Of a DNA stretch of 64,000 nucleotides, positions 32,651 through 41,733 are shown one piece after another. The position numbers and the translations under genes are program-made. A model generated the notes under the pieces. It was not told the origin of the DNA. It did not search any database and worked only from the letters and a program-made list of their open reading frames with translations. This DNA is from Streptomyces monashensis (lineage in GTDB: Bacteria > Actinomycetota > Actinomycetes > Streptomycetales > Streptomycetaceae). Each line of letters begins with the position of its first letter. The first letter of the stretch is position 1. Location: assembly GCF_001866665.1 (NCBI RefSeq), contig NZ_MLYO01000040.1, positions 37,198 through 101,197 of the forward strand. The letters run 5' to 3'.

Positions 32651-33682
32651 ATGGAGGGAATGGCGATCCGGCTGCATGACCTGCACAAGTCGTTCGGCGC
32701 GACGACCGCCGTGGCCGGGGTCGACCTGGAGATCCGGGACGGGGAGTTCTTCTCCATGCTCGGCCCGTCCGGGTCCGGCAAGACGACGGTTCTCCGGCTC
32801 GTCGCCGGGTTCGAGACCCCCGACCGGGGCCGGATCGAACTCGCCGGGCAGGAGGTCACCGGGCTCGCCCCGTTCGAGCGGGACGTGCACACCGTGTTCC
32901 AGGACTACGCCCTGTTCCCGCACATGACGGTCGAGCAGAACGTCGCCTACAGCCTGAAGGTCCGCAGGGTCCCGAAGGCCGAACGCCTCGTCCGCGCCCG
33001 CAAGGCCCTCGCCGAGGTCCGTCTGGAGGGCTACGGCCAGCGGCGCCCGGCCCAGCTCTCCGGCGGCCAGCGCCAGCGCGTCGCCCTCGCCCGCGCGCTG
33101 GTCGGCCGGCCCCGGGTGCTGCTGCTCGACGAGCCCCTCGGCGCCCTCGACCTGAAGCTGCGCGAGCAGATGCAGGTCGAACTCAAGGCGCTGCAGCGGG
33201 AGGTCGGCGTCACCTTCGTCTTCGTCACCCACGACCAGGAGGAGGCGCTGACGATGAGCGACCGCATCGCCGTCTTCGACCAGGGCCGTATCGCCCAGGT
33301 CGGCACGCCCGCGGAGATATACGAACGCCCGGCGACGCCCTTCGTGGCCTCCTTCGTCGGCACCTCGAACCTGCTCGACGGCGAGACGGCGCACCGGATC
33401 GTCGGCGCCCCGGGCACGTACAACATCCGGCCGGAGAAGATCCGGGTGCTCAAGGAGTCCGCCGAGGCCGACGAGCCGGACCGCGCCACGGCCACCGGCA
33501 CCGTGGCCGACGTCGTCTACCTCGGCGACGCCACCCGCTTCCTGGTCGACCTGGACGGCGGCGGCCGGCTCACCGCGCTCCAGCAGAACCTGGAGACCTC
33601 CGCCGAGGACGTCGCCGGCTACCGCGGCACCCGGGTACGCCTGGCCTGGCACCACCGGCACGCCGTACGGCTGCCCTCCTGA
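32651..33682 (+). CDS. ABC transporter ATP-binding protein (spermidine/putrescine type)
   Basis: A 343-residue PotA-type ATPase. Walker A is GPSGSGKTT near residue 38, the signature is LSGGQRQRVALARAL, Walker B is RVLLLDEPLGALD, and the H-loop is THDQEEAL. A C-terminal TOBE-like domain (YNIRPEKIRVL) follows. It powers the importer formed by the three following genes. Order ATPase, binding protein, permease, permease matches polyamine/opine-type (PAAT) importers. Confidence 0.92.
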   Translation: MEGMAIRLHDLHKSFGATTAVAGVDLEIRDGEFFSMLGPSGSGKTTVLRLVAGFETPDRGRIELAGQEVTGLAPFERDVHTVFQDYALFPHMTVEQNVAYSLKVRRVPKAERLVRARKALAEVRLEGYGQRRPAQLSGGQRQRVALARALVGRPRVLLLDEPLGALDLKLREQMQVELKALQREVGVTFVFVTHDQEEALTMSDRIAVFDQGRIAQVGTPAEIYERPATPFVASFVGTSNLLDGETAHRIVGAPGTYNIRPEKIRVLKESAEADEPDRATATGTVADVVYLGDATRFLVDLDGGGRLTALQQNLETSAEDVAGYRGTRVRLAWHHRHAVRLPS

Positions 33683-33717
33683 CCGCTCCCCGTCCCTACG
33701 CCTTCGTGGAGATCGTC

Positions 33718-34914
33718 GTGCGTCTCAACCGCATCCCCCGGGCCGCCGCGGTGGCCGCCGCGCTGCTGCTCGCCGCCGCGTGCGGCTCCTCCGGCTCCGG
33801 CGGCTCGTCCGCCACGGGACTCAACCCGCCCGCCCTCAAGGCCCCGACGAAGCTCGGCGCGACGGAAGGCCAGGTGAATCTGATCGCCTGGGCCGGATAC
33901 GTCGAGGACGGCTCCAACGACCCCAAGGCCGACTGGGTCCACGCCTTCGAGAAACAGACCGGCTGCCAGGTGCACTCCAAGGTCGCCGCCAGCTCGGACG
34001 AGATGGTCAAGCTGATGAAGACCGGCGAGTACGACGCCGTCTCGGCCTCCGGCGACGCCTCCCTGCGCCTGATCGCCTCCGGCGACGCGGCCCCCGTCAA
34101 CACCGCTCTCGTCCCCAACTACAAGGACGTCTTCGCCGGGTTGAAGAACGGCGCCTGGAACTCGGTGAAGGGCCAGATGTACGGCATCCCGCACGGCCGG
34201 GGTGCCAACCTGCTGATGTACAACACCCAGAAGGTCAAGCCCGCGCCCACCTCCTGGTCGGCGGTCTTCGAGGACGCGGCACGGCACAAGGGCCACGTCA
34301 CCGCGTACGACTCCCCGATCTACATCGCCGACGCGGCTCTCTATCTCAAGTCCACCAGGCCCGAGTTGAGGATCCAGGACCCCTACGCGCTCGACCAGAA
34401 GCAGTTCGACGCGGCCGTGTCCCTGCTCAAGCAGCAGAACCGAAGCGTCGGCGAGTACTGGAGCGACTACCTGAAGGAGGTCTCCGCGTTCAAGAGCGGC
34501 GACTCGGTGATCGGCACCACCTGGCAGGTCATCGCCAACCTCGCCGCCTCCGAGGGCGCGAAGGTCAGGGCGTTCGTGCCGAAGGAGGGGTCCACCGGCT
34601 GGTCCGACACCTGGATGGTCTCCAGCAGGGCCAAACACCCCAACTGCGCCTACAAATGGCTGAACTGGATCGTCTCGCCGAAGGTCAACGCCCAGGTCGC
34701 CGAGTACTTCGGCGAGGCCCCGGCGAACTCCAGGGCCTGCGCCGAGACCAGCGACAAGAACTTCTGCACGGTCTACCACGCCGCCGACGAGGACTACTGG
34801 AAGAAGATCGCCTTCTGGAACACGCCCATCGCGCAGTGCCTCGACGGCCGCAAGGACGTGCGTTGCGTGCCGTACGACCGGTGGGTGCAGGCCTGGACCG
34901 AGATCAAGGGCTGA
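33718..34914 (+). CDS. Extracellular solute-binding lipoprotein (PotD type)
   Basis: A 398-residue binding protein. It begins with a lipoprotein signal peptide and lipobox (LLLAAACGSSGSGG, lipidated Cys near residue 22). The mature part has the PotD-type opening GQVNLIAWAGYVEDGSNDP and later GTTWQVIANL and YKWLNWIVSP. It captures the substrate at the outer membrane face for the two permeases. GTG at 33718 is chosen because GGAG lies 8 bases upstream and it gives a proper signal peptide; an earlier GTG at 33706 is in frame. Polyamine is the family ligand but other amines are possible. Confidence 0.9.
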   Translation: MRLNRIPRAAAVAAALLLAAACGSSGSGGSSATGLNPPALKAPTKLGATEGQVNLIAWAGYVEDGSNDPKADWVHAFEKQTGCQVHSKVAASSDEMVKLMKTGEYDAVSASGDASLRLIASGDAAPVNTALVPNYKDVFAGLKNGAWNSVKGQMYGIPHGRGANLLMYNTQKVKPAPTSWSAVFEDAARHKGHVTAYDSPIYIADAALYLKSTRPELRIQDPYALDQKQFDAAVSLLKQQNRSVGEYWSDYLKEVSAFKSGDSVIGTTWQVIANLAASEGAKVRAFVPKEGSTGWSDTWMVSSRAKHPNCAYKWLNWIVSPKVNAQVAEYFGEAPANSRACAETSDKNFCTVYHAADEDYWKKIAFWNTPIAQCLDGRKDVRCVPYDRWVQAWTEIKG

Positions 34915-34917
34915 GCG

Positions 34918-35811
34918 GTGGCGACCGACGCGAACGCCGCCGCCGGCCGGGGCTCCGTCCGGCGGCTCGCCGGCAGCCTGCACCGCAGACCCCGGCTGCG
35001 CCTCGCCCTGCTGCTGTCCGCCCCGCTGCTGTGGCTGGCCGTGCTCTACCTCGGCTCGCTGGCGGTGCTGTTCGCCTCCGCGTTCTGGACGACGAACTCC
35101 TTCACCTCGCAGGTGGTGCGGGTCTGGACGACGGACAACTTCCACGAGTTGTTCACCACGCCCGTCTTCCGCGAGGTCGTCGTGCGCAGCGTCGGGGTGG
35201 CGCTCGCGGTGACCGCCCTGTGCGCGGTGCTCGCCTTCCCGGTCGCCTTCTACACGGCGCGTGTGGCGCGTCCCCGGTGGCGGCCGCTGCTCGTGGTGGC
35301 CATCCTCACCCCGCTGTGGGCGAGTTACCTGGTGAAGGTGTACGCCTGGCGGCTCATCCTGTCCCAGGGCGGCCTCGCCGACTGGCTGCTGGCGCCGTTC
35401 GGGCTGAGCGGGCCCGGCTTCGGCCTGCCGGCCACGGTCCTGACCCTGACGTACCTGTGGCTGCCGTACATGATCCTGCCGATCCACACGGCCCTCGCCC
35501 AGCTCCCGGCGAACCTGCTCGACGCGTCGGCCGACCTCGGGGCGCGGGCCGGGCGGACCTTCCGTTCGGTGGTGCTGCCGATGGTGCTGCCGTCGGTCGC
35601 GGCGGGCTCGGTGTTCACCTTCTCGCTGAGCCTCGGCGACTACATCACCGTGCAGATCGTCGGCGGCAAGACGCAGCTGATCGGCAATCTCGTGTACTCC
35701 GACATCGAGCTCAACCTGCCGATGGCCGCCGCGCTCGGCACCGTCCCCGTCGTCGTGATCGTCCTGTACCTGCTGGCGATCCGCCGCACCGGCGCCCTCA
35801 ACAGCCTCTGA
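34918..35811 (+). CDS. ABC permease (PotB type)
   Basis: A 297-residue permease starting with GTG 3 bases after the binding-protein stop. About six membrane segments are visible, with the EAA-loop-like region LLDASADLGARAGRTFRSVV before the last segments. It forms the translocation channel with the next gene. Confidence 0.92.
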   Translation: MATDANAAAGRGSVRRLAGSLHRRPRLRLALLLSAPLLWLAVLYLGSLAVLFASAFWTTNSFTSQVVRVWTTDNFHELFTTPVFREVVVRSVGVALAVTALCAVLAFPVAFYTARVARPRWRPLLVVAILTPLWASYLVKVYAWRLILSQGGLADWLLAPFGLSGPGFGLPATVLTLTYLWLPYMILPIHTALAQLPANLLDASADLGARAGRTFRSVVLPMVLPSVAAGSVFTFSLSLGDYITVQIVGGKTQLIGNLVYSDIELNLPMAAALGTVPVVVIVLYLLAIRRTGALNSL

Positions 35812-35836
35812 CCCCCCTGCCGGAAGGAAGAGCGCC

Positions 35837-36652
35837 ATGCATCTCGGCCGCACCGCGCGCATCGCCCTGCGCGCCGGCGCCGCGCTCGGTTTCGCGGTGA
35901 TCTACGTGCCGCTGCTCCTCGTCCTCGTCAACTCCTTCAGTCCCGACCGCAGCGCGAGCTGGCCACCGCCGGGGCTGACCGGGCACTGGTGGTCGGTGGC
36001 CGTGCACAACTCCGGTGCGCGGCAGGCCCTGTGGGTCTCGGTGAAGGCGGGCCTCGGGGCCACGGCGATCGCGCTCGTGCTCGGCACGCTCATCGCGTTC
36101 GCCGTGACCCGGCACCGCTTCTTCGGCCGGGACACGGTCTCGTTCGTCGTGGTCCTGCCGATCGCGCTGCCCGGCATCGTCACCGGCATCGCCCTCAACT
36201 CGGCCTTCGGCACGGTCCTTCAGCCGCTCGGCGTGGGCCTCGGGCTGTTCACGGTGATCGTCGGCCACGCCACCTTCTGCATCGTGGTCGTCTTCAACAA
36301 CGTGGCGGCCCGGCTGCGCCGTTCGGCGGCCTCGTACGAGGAGGCGGCCATGGACCTCGGCGCGACCAGCTTCCGCGCCTTCGCCGACGTCACCTTCCCG
36401 CTGGTCCGCTCCGCGCTGCTGGCGGGCGGTCTGCTCGCCTTCGCGCTGTCCTTCGACGAGATCGTGGTCACCACGTTCACGGCGGGGCCGGGGATCGAGA
36501 CCCTGCCCATCTGGATCTTCGACAACATGACCCGGCCGCAGCAGGCACCGGTGGTCAACGTGGTGGCGGCCGTCCTCGTCCTGCTGTCCGTGATCCCGAT
36601 CTACGTCGCCCAGCGCCTGTCCGGGGACACGGCGACGTCGAGCCGGGTGTGA
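35837..36652 (+). CDS. ABC permease (PotC type)
   Basis: A 271-residue permease with six hydrophobic segments and the cytoplasmic EAA motif SYEEAAMDLGATSFRAFADV, which contacts the ATPase. GGAAGGAAG precedes the ATG. It closes the transporter operon; FDEIVVTTFTAGPGIETLPI is typical of PotC C-terminal halves. Confidence 0.92.
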   Translation: MHLGRTARIALRAGAALGFAVIYVPLLLVLVNSFSPDRSASWPPPGLTGHWWSVAVHNSGARQALWVSVKAGLGATAIALVLGTLIAFAVTRHRFFGRDTVSFVVVLPIALPGIVTGIALNSAFGTVLQPLGVGLGLFTVIVGHATFCIVVVFNNVAARLRRSAASYEEAAMDLGATSFRAFADVTFPLVRSALLAGGLLAFALSFDEIVVTTFTAGPGIETLPIWIFDNMTRPQQAPVVNVVAAVLVLLSVIPIYVAQRLSGDTATSSRV

Positions 36653-36691
36653 CACCCTGGGCAGCTGACGGACCGACGGACCGGGAGCGTG

Positions 36692-37357
36692 ATGGACACC
36701 GGAGCACGGGTGCTGCGCGCGGCGTACGAGGCCGCCGCGGAGGCCGTCGGGGGCCTGGGCGACGAGGAGTCGTGGCTGCCGAGCGGGTGTACCGGCTGGG
36801 CGGTCCGCGATCTCGTCTTCCACTGCCTCGGTGACGCCCAGCGCGGCCTGGTGGCCTTGCACACACCATCGCCGGACCCGGCGGACCGGGACGCGGTGAC
36901 GTACTGGCGGGACTGGCGGCCGAACGCCGCCGGCGCGGCGAACGGCCGCCGCTGGGCGCGGGTGAGCGCGAGCATGTTCCTGGACTGGCGACAGCTGCGG
37001 GGCCTGTATCTGGAGACGCTGGCGGCGGCCGTGCACGCCGGGGACACCGCCGATCCCGCCCGGCATGTGGCGACCCAGGGACATGTGCTGACCGCCGGGG
37101 ACCTGCTGACCACCCTCGCGGTGGAGGCGACCGTCCACCACCTGGACCTGACCGTCGGTCTCCCGCACGCCCCCGGCCCGGCGCCCGAGGGGCTGGCCGC
37201 GGTGCGTGCCACCCTGGACGGTCTGCTGGGCCGGCCCGCGCTCCCGGAGTGGAGCGACGGACACTACGCGCGCGTGGGTACCGGCCGGGCTCCGCTCACC
37301 GCGGCGGAGCGCGCCGCCCTGGGCCCGGCGGCGGACCGGTTCCCGCTGTTCGGCTGA
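36692..37357 (+). CDS. Maleylpyruvate isomerase/DinB-like thiol-dependent protein
   Basis: A 221-residue protein of the mycothiol-dependent maleylpyruvate isomerase superfamily. The helical bundle is seen in LPSGCTGWAVRDLVFHCLGD (first metal His) and TTLAVEATVHHLDLTV (second His pair). A C-terminal sterol-carrier-like tail is minimal. Members are mycothiol S-transferases or isomerases. It follows the transporter operon by 39 bp but may be separate. Confidence 0.82.
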   Translation: MDTGARVLRAAYEAAAEAVGGLGDEESWLPSGCTGWAVRDLVFHCLGDAQRGLVALHTPSPDPADRDAVTYWRDWRPNAAGAANGRRWARVSASMFLDWRQLRGLYLETLAAAVHAGDTADPARHVATQGHVLTAGDLLTTLAVEATVHHLDLTVGLPHAPGPAPEGLAAVRATLDGLLGRPALPEWSDGHYARVGTGRAPLTAAERAALGPAADRFPLFG

Positions 37358-37432
37358 GACCTGCGGACCCCTGCTGCCGACACACCATCAGAAAGCAGAC
37401 ACACAGGTCGGGTTGATGGAAACGTGCGGGCC

Positions 37433-37714
37433 ATGAACCAGCCGCCCAGCATCAACAGTTACGTCGACCGCGTCACCGCCGGCCCCGGTGGCGCGCTGAC
37501 CGACGAGGCCGGTGTCCTCACCGGCGACCTGACCGTCGCGACCATCCTGCGGTCCGACGGACACAGCGCTCGCGTCGCCGTCCAGCCCCTCGGCAGCGAC
37601 AACTGGTACACCCTGAGCGGCAGTCCGGCACCGGTGCCCGCCGGGCAGCTCGCCGCCTATCACCGGGATCTGCTGGGCCGCATCCGGCGCGGCGGCGGCA
37701 CCCGGGCCAGCTGA
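37433..37714 (+). CDS. Small hypothetical protein
   Basis: A 93-residue basic/neutral protein that I do not recognise by function. It reads NQPPSINSYVDRVTAGPGGA, then VATILRSDGHSARVAVQPLG and YHRDLLGRIRRGG. It has no signal or membrane segment. An in-frame GTG at 37424 is an alternative start. Composition and codon use look like a real Streptomyces gene. Confidence 0.6.
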   Translation: MNQPPSINSYVDRVTAGPGGALTDEAGVLTGDLTVATILRSDGHSARVAVQPLGSDNWYTLSGSPAPVPAGQLAAYHRDLLGRIRRGGGTRAS

Positions 37715-37813
37715 GCACCATCCCGTATGACATTCCGTCAATGACCGTGTCCAGCAGGACGGTTGACTCCCTCATGAACGTGCAAAAGGCGGCCCCCAGC
37801 CCTTGACCGGCGT

Positions 37814-37844
37814 TTGGTCCAGACCAATCATGGCCTAGACCAAT
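37814..37844. promoter_or_regulatory. Two DasR-like (dre) sites upstream of the chitinase gene
   Basis: TTGGTCCAGACCAA (37814-37827) and TGGCCTAGACCAAT (37831-37844) lie 16 bp apart, centre to centre, 76 bp before the chitinase start. They match the TGGTCTAGACCA-type element bound by the N-acetylglucosamine-responsive regulator DasR and the direct repeats known from Streptomyces chitinase promoters. Confidence 0.8.
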
Positions 37845-37919
37845 AGCCCGGCCGGGCCGCTCGACCCGTTCGACCGCCCGTCGTTCGATCGCCTGTCGTT
37901 CGCTATCCGGGAGTACCCG

Positions 37920-39671
37920 ATGACACGTCCGAGATCCGTACGCGCCCTGCTCGCCGGTGTGGCCACCCTGGCCGCCTCCGCGGGGCTGGCCCTGGGGGCC
38001 ACCGGCACGGCCCAGGCGGCGACCCCGCTGCCCACGCACGTCTTCGCACCCTACTTCGAGGCCTACAACGGCGACAGCCCCGCCGCGCTCTCCCAGGCCT
38101 CCGGCGCCAGGTACCTGACCATGGCGTTCCTCCAGGCCGACACGAAGGGCTCCTGCACGCCGTACTGGAACGGCAACACCAGCACCCCGGTCGACACCTC
38201 CGTCTTCGGCTCCGACTTCGGCACCATCCGCTCGCGCGGCGGCGACGTGATCCCCTCGCTCGGCGGCTACGCGGCCGACAACGGCGGCACCGAGATCGCC
38301 GACAGCTGCACGAACGTGGACTCCGTCGCCGCGGCCTACGAGAAGATCATCACGACGTACGACGTCTCACGGCTCGACATGGACGTCGAGGACAATTCCC
38401 TCACCGACACCGCCGGCATCGACCGCCGTAACCAGGCCATCAAGAAGGTCCAGGACTGGGCCGCCGCGAACGGGCGCTCGGTGCAGTTCTCGTACACCCT
38501 GCCGACCACCACCAGCGGACTCGCCGACAGCGGACTCGCCGTGCTGCGCAGCGCGAAGAACGCGGGCGCCAGGATCGACGTCGTCAACATCATGACGTTC
38601 GACTACTACGACGGCGCCACCCACCACATGGCGACCGACACCCAGACGGCGGCGAGCGGCCTGCACGACCAACTCGCCACGCTGTACCCGAACATGTCGG
38701 ACAGCCAGCTGTGGAACTCGATCGGCGTCACCGAGATGCCCGGCATCGACGACTACGGCGCGGCCGAGACCTTCACCACCGCCGACGCGACCAGCGTGTA
38801 CGACTGGGCGGTCGCCAAGGGCATCAACACCCTCTCCTTCTGGGCCCTCCAGCGCGACAACGGCGGCTGCCCCGGCACCGGGGGCTCCGACAGCTGCTCC
38901 GGCATCGCCCAGGACACCTGGTACTTCAGCCACACCTTCGCGCCCTTCACCGGCGGTACGACGACTCCGCCGGCCAACGACTTCAACGTCTCCCTCTCCC
39001 CCACGGCCGCGTCGGTCGACCCCGGCGGCTCGACGACGGCGACCGTGAAGACGTCGGTGACCTCGGGCAGCGCCCAGAGCGTGAACCTGACCGTGAGCGG
39101 CGCGCCGAGCGGAGTGACCGCCGCCCTCAGCCCGGCCTCCGTCACCGCGGGCGGCACCGCCGCCCTCAGCGTGCGCACCAGCGCCTCGACGGCACCGGGC
39201 ACCTACACCCTGACCGTCACCGGCACGGCCGGCCCGGCCTCGCACAGCTCCTCGCTCACCCTGACCGTGAACGGCTCCGGCGGCGGCACGACCGCACTCG
39301 CCAACGCCGGCTTCGAGACCGGCTCGCTCACCCCCTGGACCTGTGACGGCGGCGCGTCCGTGGTCACCTCGCCCGTGCACGGCGGCTCCCACGCCCTGAA
39401 GACCACGCCCTCGGCTTCGCAGACAGGTCAGTGCGCGCAGACCCTCACCCTGAAGCCCGGCACCTCCTACACCCTGAGCGGCTGGGTCCAGGGCCCGTAC
39501 TCCTACCTCGGCGTCAGCGGGGGCGCCACGGCCAGCACCTGGGCCTCGTCCTCGTCGTGGTCGAAGCTGACCGTCCCGTTCACCACCGGCTCCTCGGGCA
39601 CGGTCACGGTGTACGTGCACGGCTGGTACGGCCAGGGCGCGGTGTACGCCGACGACCTGAGCGTCAGCTGA
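37920..39671 (+). CDS. Secreted GH18 chitinase with beta-sandwich and C-terminal carbohydrate-binding domain
   Basis: A 583-residue exported glycosidase. A Sec signal peptide covers about residues 1-35 (RALLAGVATLAASAGLALGA, then ATGTAQA). The GH18 barrel runs to about 345; the catalytic motif reads SRLDMDVEDN, where the Glu after DMDV is the acid and the first Asp of the usual DGxDxDxE is replaced. YTLP and MTFDYYDG match GH18 strands. An Ig-like beta-sandwich (about 350-450) and a CBM4/9-like domain (about 460-583) follow. The dre sites upstream indicate induction by chitin breakdown products. Confidence 0.88.
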   Translation: MTRPRSVRALLAGVATLAASAGLALGATGTAQAATPLPTHVFAPYFEAYNGDSPAALSQASGARYLTMAFLQADTKGSCTPYWNGNTSTPVDTSVFGSDFGTIRSRGGDVIPSLGGYAADNGGTEIADSCTNVDSVAAAYEKIITTYDVSRLDMDVEDNSLTDTAGIDRRNQAIKKVQDWAAANGRSVQFSYTLPTTTSGLADSGLAVLRSAKNAGARIDVVNIMTFDYYDGATHHMATDTQTAASGLHDQLATLYPNMSDSQLWNSIGVTEMPGIDDYGAAETFTTADATSVYDWAVAKGINTLSFWALQRDNGGCPGTGGSDSCSGIAQDTWYFSHTFAPFTGGTTTPPANDFNVSLSPTAASVDPGGSTTATVKTSVTSGSAQSVNLTVSGAPSGVTAALSPASVTAGGTAALSVRTSASTAPGTYTLTVTGTAGPASHSSSLTLTVNGSGGGTTALANAGFETGSLTPWTCDGGASVVTSPVHGGSHALKTTPSASQTGQCAQTLTLKPGTSYTLSGWVQGPYSYLGVSGGATASTWASSSSWSKLTVPFTTGSSGTVTVYVHGWYGQGAVYADDLSVS

Positions 39672-39687
39672 TCCACCGCTCCCCTTC

Positions 39688-39725
39688 ACGAGGCCCCACC
39701 CGGTGAGCACCGCGCGGGGCCTCGT
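39688..39725 (+). terminator. Chitinase terminator
   Basis: Perfect 10-bp arms ACGAGGCCCC (39688-39697) and GGGGCCTCGT (39716-39725) with an 18-base loop, 17 bases past the chitinase stop. Confidence 0.7.
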
Positions 39726-40127
39726 CATGTACCGCATGTACGACTGCCGCCCTGGCGCCGACCTGGACCGTGGCCTCGCGGAGACGACCGTGGTGTCGAT
39801 CGCGGAGCAGGCCGGCGCCGGTGTCGCGCGCGTCGACGCGCTGCTGCGCGAGCGCCCGCGCGACGAGCCCGCAGTGCGGGACGACCGCCGGGCCGTCAAG
39901 GCCCGGCTCGCGCCGTCGACAACCCGGCCCGACACGTGCACCCGGCCGGCTCGGCCACCCCGAGGAGGTCGCCGCCCGGCCCCGGCGGCGGCCGTTCGGC
40001 GATGCTGCTCCGCGGCCGACCCGGCACATGGGCGGCGCCTTCCGTAGGCTGAAGAGGTCCGAGACTCCGCAGAAAGACTCCGAGGCTCCTCCGGGACCGC
40101 GAGGTGCCCCGCAGGCAGGAGACGGTC
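39726..40127. other. Gap without a convincing gene
   Basis: About 400 bp between the chitinase terminator and the DMT transporter. A plus-strand frame from 39703 to 40047 stays open for 114 codons (it includes TVVSIAEQAGAGVARVDALL), but it starts inside the terminator, lacks a ribosome site and ends in Pro/Arg/Ala-rich sequence. It could be a decayed gene; I cannot name it. Confidence 0.4.
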
Positions 40128-41009
40128 GTGATCGAACTGGCCGCGGCGTTCGCCGTCGCGGGAGCGGCGAGCAACGCCGTGGGCACCGCCTTCCAGCGCA
40201 AGGTGGCGTCCACGTCCCGCCGGAGCGGGATCCGTCTGGTCGCGGAGCTGGCGCGGCAGCCCCTCTGGATGATCGGCATGGCCGGCGTGGTCTGCGCCGC
40301 GCTGTTCCAGAGCCTGGCCCTGGTCAACGGCCCGCTCGCACTGGTCCAGCCGCTGTTCATCCTGGAGCTGCCGTTCGCGCTGCTGGTCGCCGCCCCGCTG
40401 ATGCACAAGCGGATGCCGCGCTCGGGCTGGTGGGGCGTGGGCGGCTGTGTGGCGGGGCTCGCGGTCCTGCTGATCGCGGCCGCCCCGCACGGCGCCACCG
40501 ACCACGCGCCGCTCACCCGCTGGATCCCGGCCCTGACCGCGTGCGTCGGCGGAATGGCGGCGGCCGTGCTGCTGGCCGGCCGGGGCCATGCGCCGACCCG
40601 GCGCGCCGCGCTGCTCGCGGCCGCCTCCGCGACCGGCAACGCCCTGACCGCCGCGCTGCTGAAGTCGGCCAGCGGCACCTTCGCCGACCACGGCTTCGCG
40701 GCCTTCCTGCGCGCCTGGCAGACGTACGGCTTCCCGCTCGCCGGGGTCGCCTCCGTGATCCTGCTGGAGAACGCGCTCCAGGCCGGCCCCCTGGTCGCCG
40801 CACAGCCGGCGCTCACCATCGGCGACGCGATCGTGAGCCTGACGCTCGGCATGACCCTGTTCGACGAGCGGATCCGCCTGGGCTGGTGGCTCGTACCGGA
40901 AGCCTGCGGCGCTCTGCTGATCGTCGCGGGCGTGGCGGTCCTCAGCCGTGCCGTCCAGAACATCACCACGGTGCCGGTGGCGGCGGAGCAACGGCAGACG
41001 GCCGCGTGA
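40128..41009 (+). CDS. DMT-superfamily (EamA-like) transporter
   Basis: A 293-residue membrane protein with about nine or ten hydrophobic segments in two repeats, as in drug/metabolite transporters (LVNGPLALVQPLFILELPFA; FPLAGVASVILLENALQAGP). GTG at 40128 has GGAG upstream. The substrate is unknown. It is convergent with a TetR gene. Confidence 0.85.
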   Translation: MIELAAAFAVAGAASNAVGTAFQRKVASTSRRSGIRLVAELARQPLWMIGMAGVVCAALFQSLALVNGPLALVQPLFILELPFALLVAAPLMHKRMPRSGWWGVGGCVAGLAVLLIAAAPHGATDHAPLTRWIPALTACVGGMAAAVLLAGRGHAPTRRAALLAAASATGNALTAALLKSASGTFADHGFAAFLRAWQTYGFPLAGVASVILLENALQAGPLVAAQPALTIGDAIVSLTLGMTLFDERIRLGWWLVPEACGALLIVAGVAVLSRAVQNITTVPVAAEQRQTAA

Positions 41010-41039
41010 CACGGGCCCCGGACTGATTGCGCCAGGCCG

Positions 41040-41648
41040 CTACCGCCCCGCGGCGATCCCGTCGATCCAGGACAGCAGACGCTCGCCCTGGGCCGCCATC
41101 AGGCCGGGATCGCGCAGGGTGTTGGTGAGGACGGACATGCCCTGGTAGGCCGCGAGGAGTTCGACGGCGAGCGCGGCGGCGTCGGCGCGGCCGAGCTGGG
41201 CGAACTGGGACTCCACCCAGTCGAGCATGGCGCGCATGACCTTCGCGGCGGCGAGGTCCAGTCCGTCGTCGCGCTTGTCCAGTTCGGTGGCGAGGGTGCC
41301 GAAGGGGCAGCCGAAGCGGGCGGCGGTCTCGCGCTGCTCGACCCAACCGGCGACGAGCGCCCTCAGCCGGGCGGCCGGGTCCGGGAGGGCGTCCAACTGC
41401 CGGGTGAGCGCGTCGAGTTGCGCACAGTGCGCGTCCACCGCAGCCTCGACCAGCAGGTCCTTGGTCTTGAAGTAGTAGTAGACGTTGCCGAGCGGCACCT
41501 CGGCCGCGCGTGCGACGTCGCCGAGGGTGGTCTTCTCCACACCCTGCTCGTGGAAGACCCGCACGGCGGCCCGCACCAGGCGCTCACGCTTGCCGCCCCG
41601 GCCCGGCCGTGCGGCCTTCTCCCGGGTGACGGTTTCTGAGTCAGTCAC
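41040..41648 (-). CDS. TetR-family regulator of the NmrA-like gene
   Basis: A 202-residue TetR repressor with helix-turn-helix TTLGDVARAAEVPLGNVYYY and a C-terminal ligand domain of the TetR_C type (RFGCPFGTLATELDKRDDGL). The start codon is GTG and lies inside a palindrome, so it is probably autoregulated. It is divergent from the NmrA-like oxidoreductase, the likely target gene. Confidence 0.9.
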   Translation of the reverse strand: MTDSETVTREKAARPGRGGKRERLVRAAVRVFHEQGVEKTTLGDVARAAEVPLGNVYYYFKTKDLLVEAAVDAHCAQLDALTRQLDALPDPAARLRALVAGWVEQRETAARFGCPFGTLATELDKRDDGLDLAAAKVMRAMLDWVESQFAQLGRADAAALAVELLAAYQGMSVLTNTLRDPGLMAAQGERLLSWIDGIAAGR

Positions 41649-41711
41649 CTCACTGACTATAGACAGCGGGAAAGGGGTCCGGCTAATGTCTCGACTTAGT
41701 CAGTCAACTAA
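41639..41711. promoter_or_regulatory. Two TetR operator candidates
   Basis: AGTCAGTCACCTCACTGACT (41639-41658, perfect 7-bp arms) covers the TetR start, and TTAGTCAGTCAACTAA (41696-41711) lies 22 bp before the NmrA-like start. Both share the AGTCAGT half-site, so one repressor can cover both promoters. Confidence 0.7.
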
Positions 41712-41733
41712 CTAACTCACGGAGGGACACACC

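Noticed and set aside
33619..35862. A 747-codon minus-strand frame across the ABC transporter genes.
   Set aside because: Antisense shadow of the binding-protein and permease genes, with no recognisable domain.
39703..40047. A 114-codon plus-strand frame after the chitinase.
   Set aside because: It begins inside the terminator stem, lacks a ribosome site and loses any protein-like character after about 65 codons.
38367..41012. An 881-codon minus-strand frame across the chitinase and DMT transporter genes.
   Set aside because: Low-complexity Gly/Arg/Ala sequence; both plus-strand genes are well supported.
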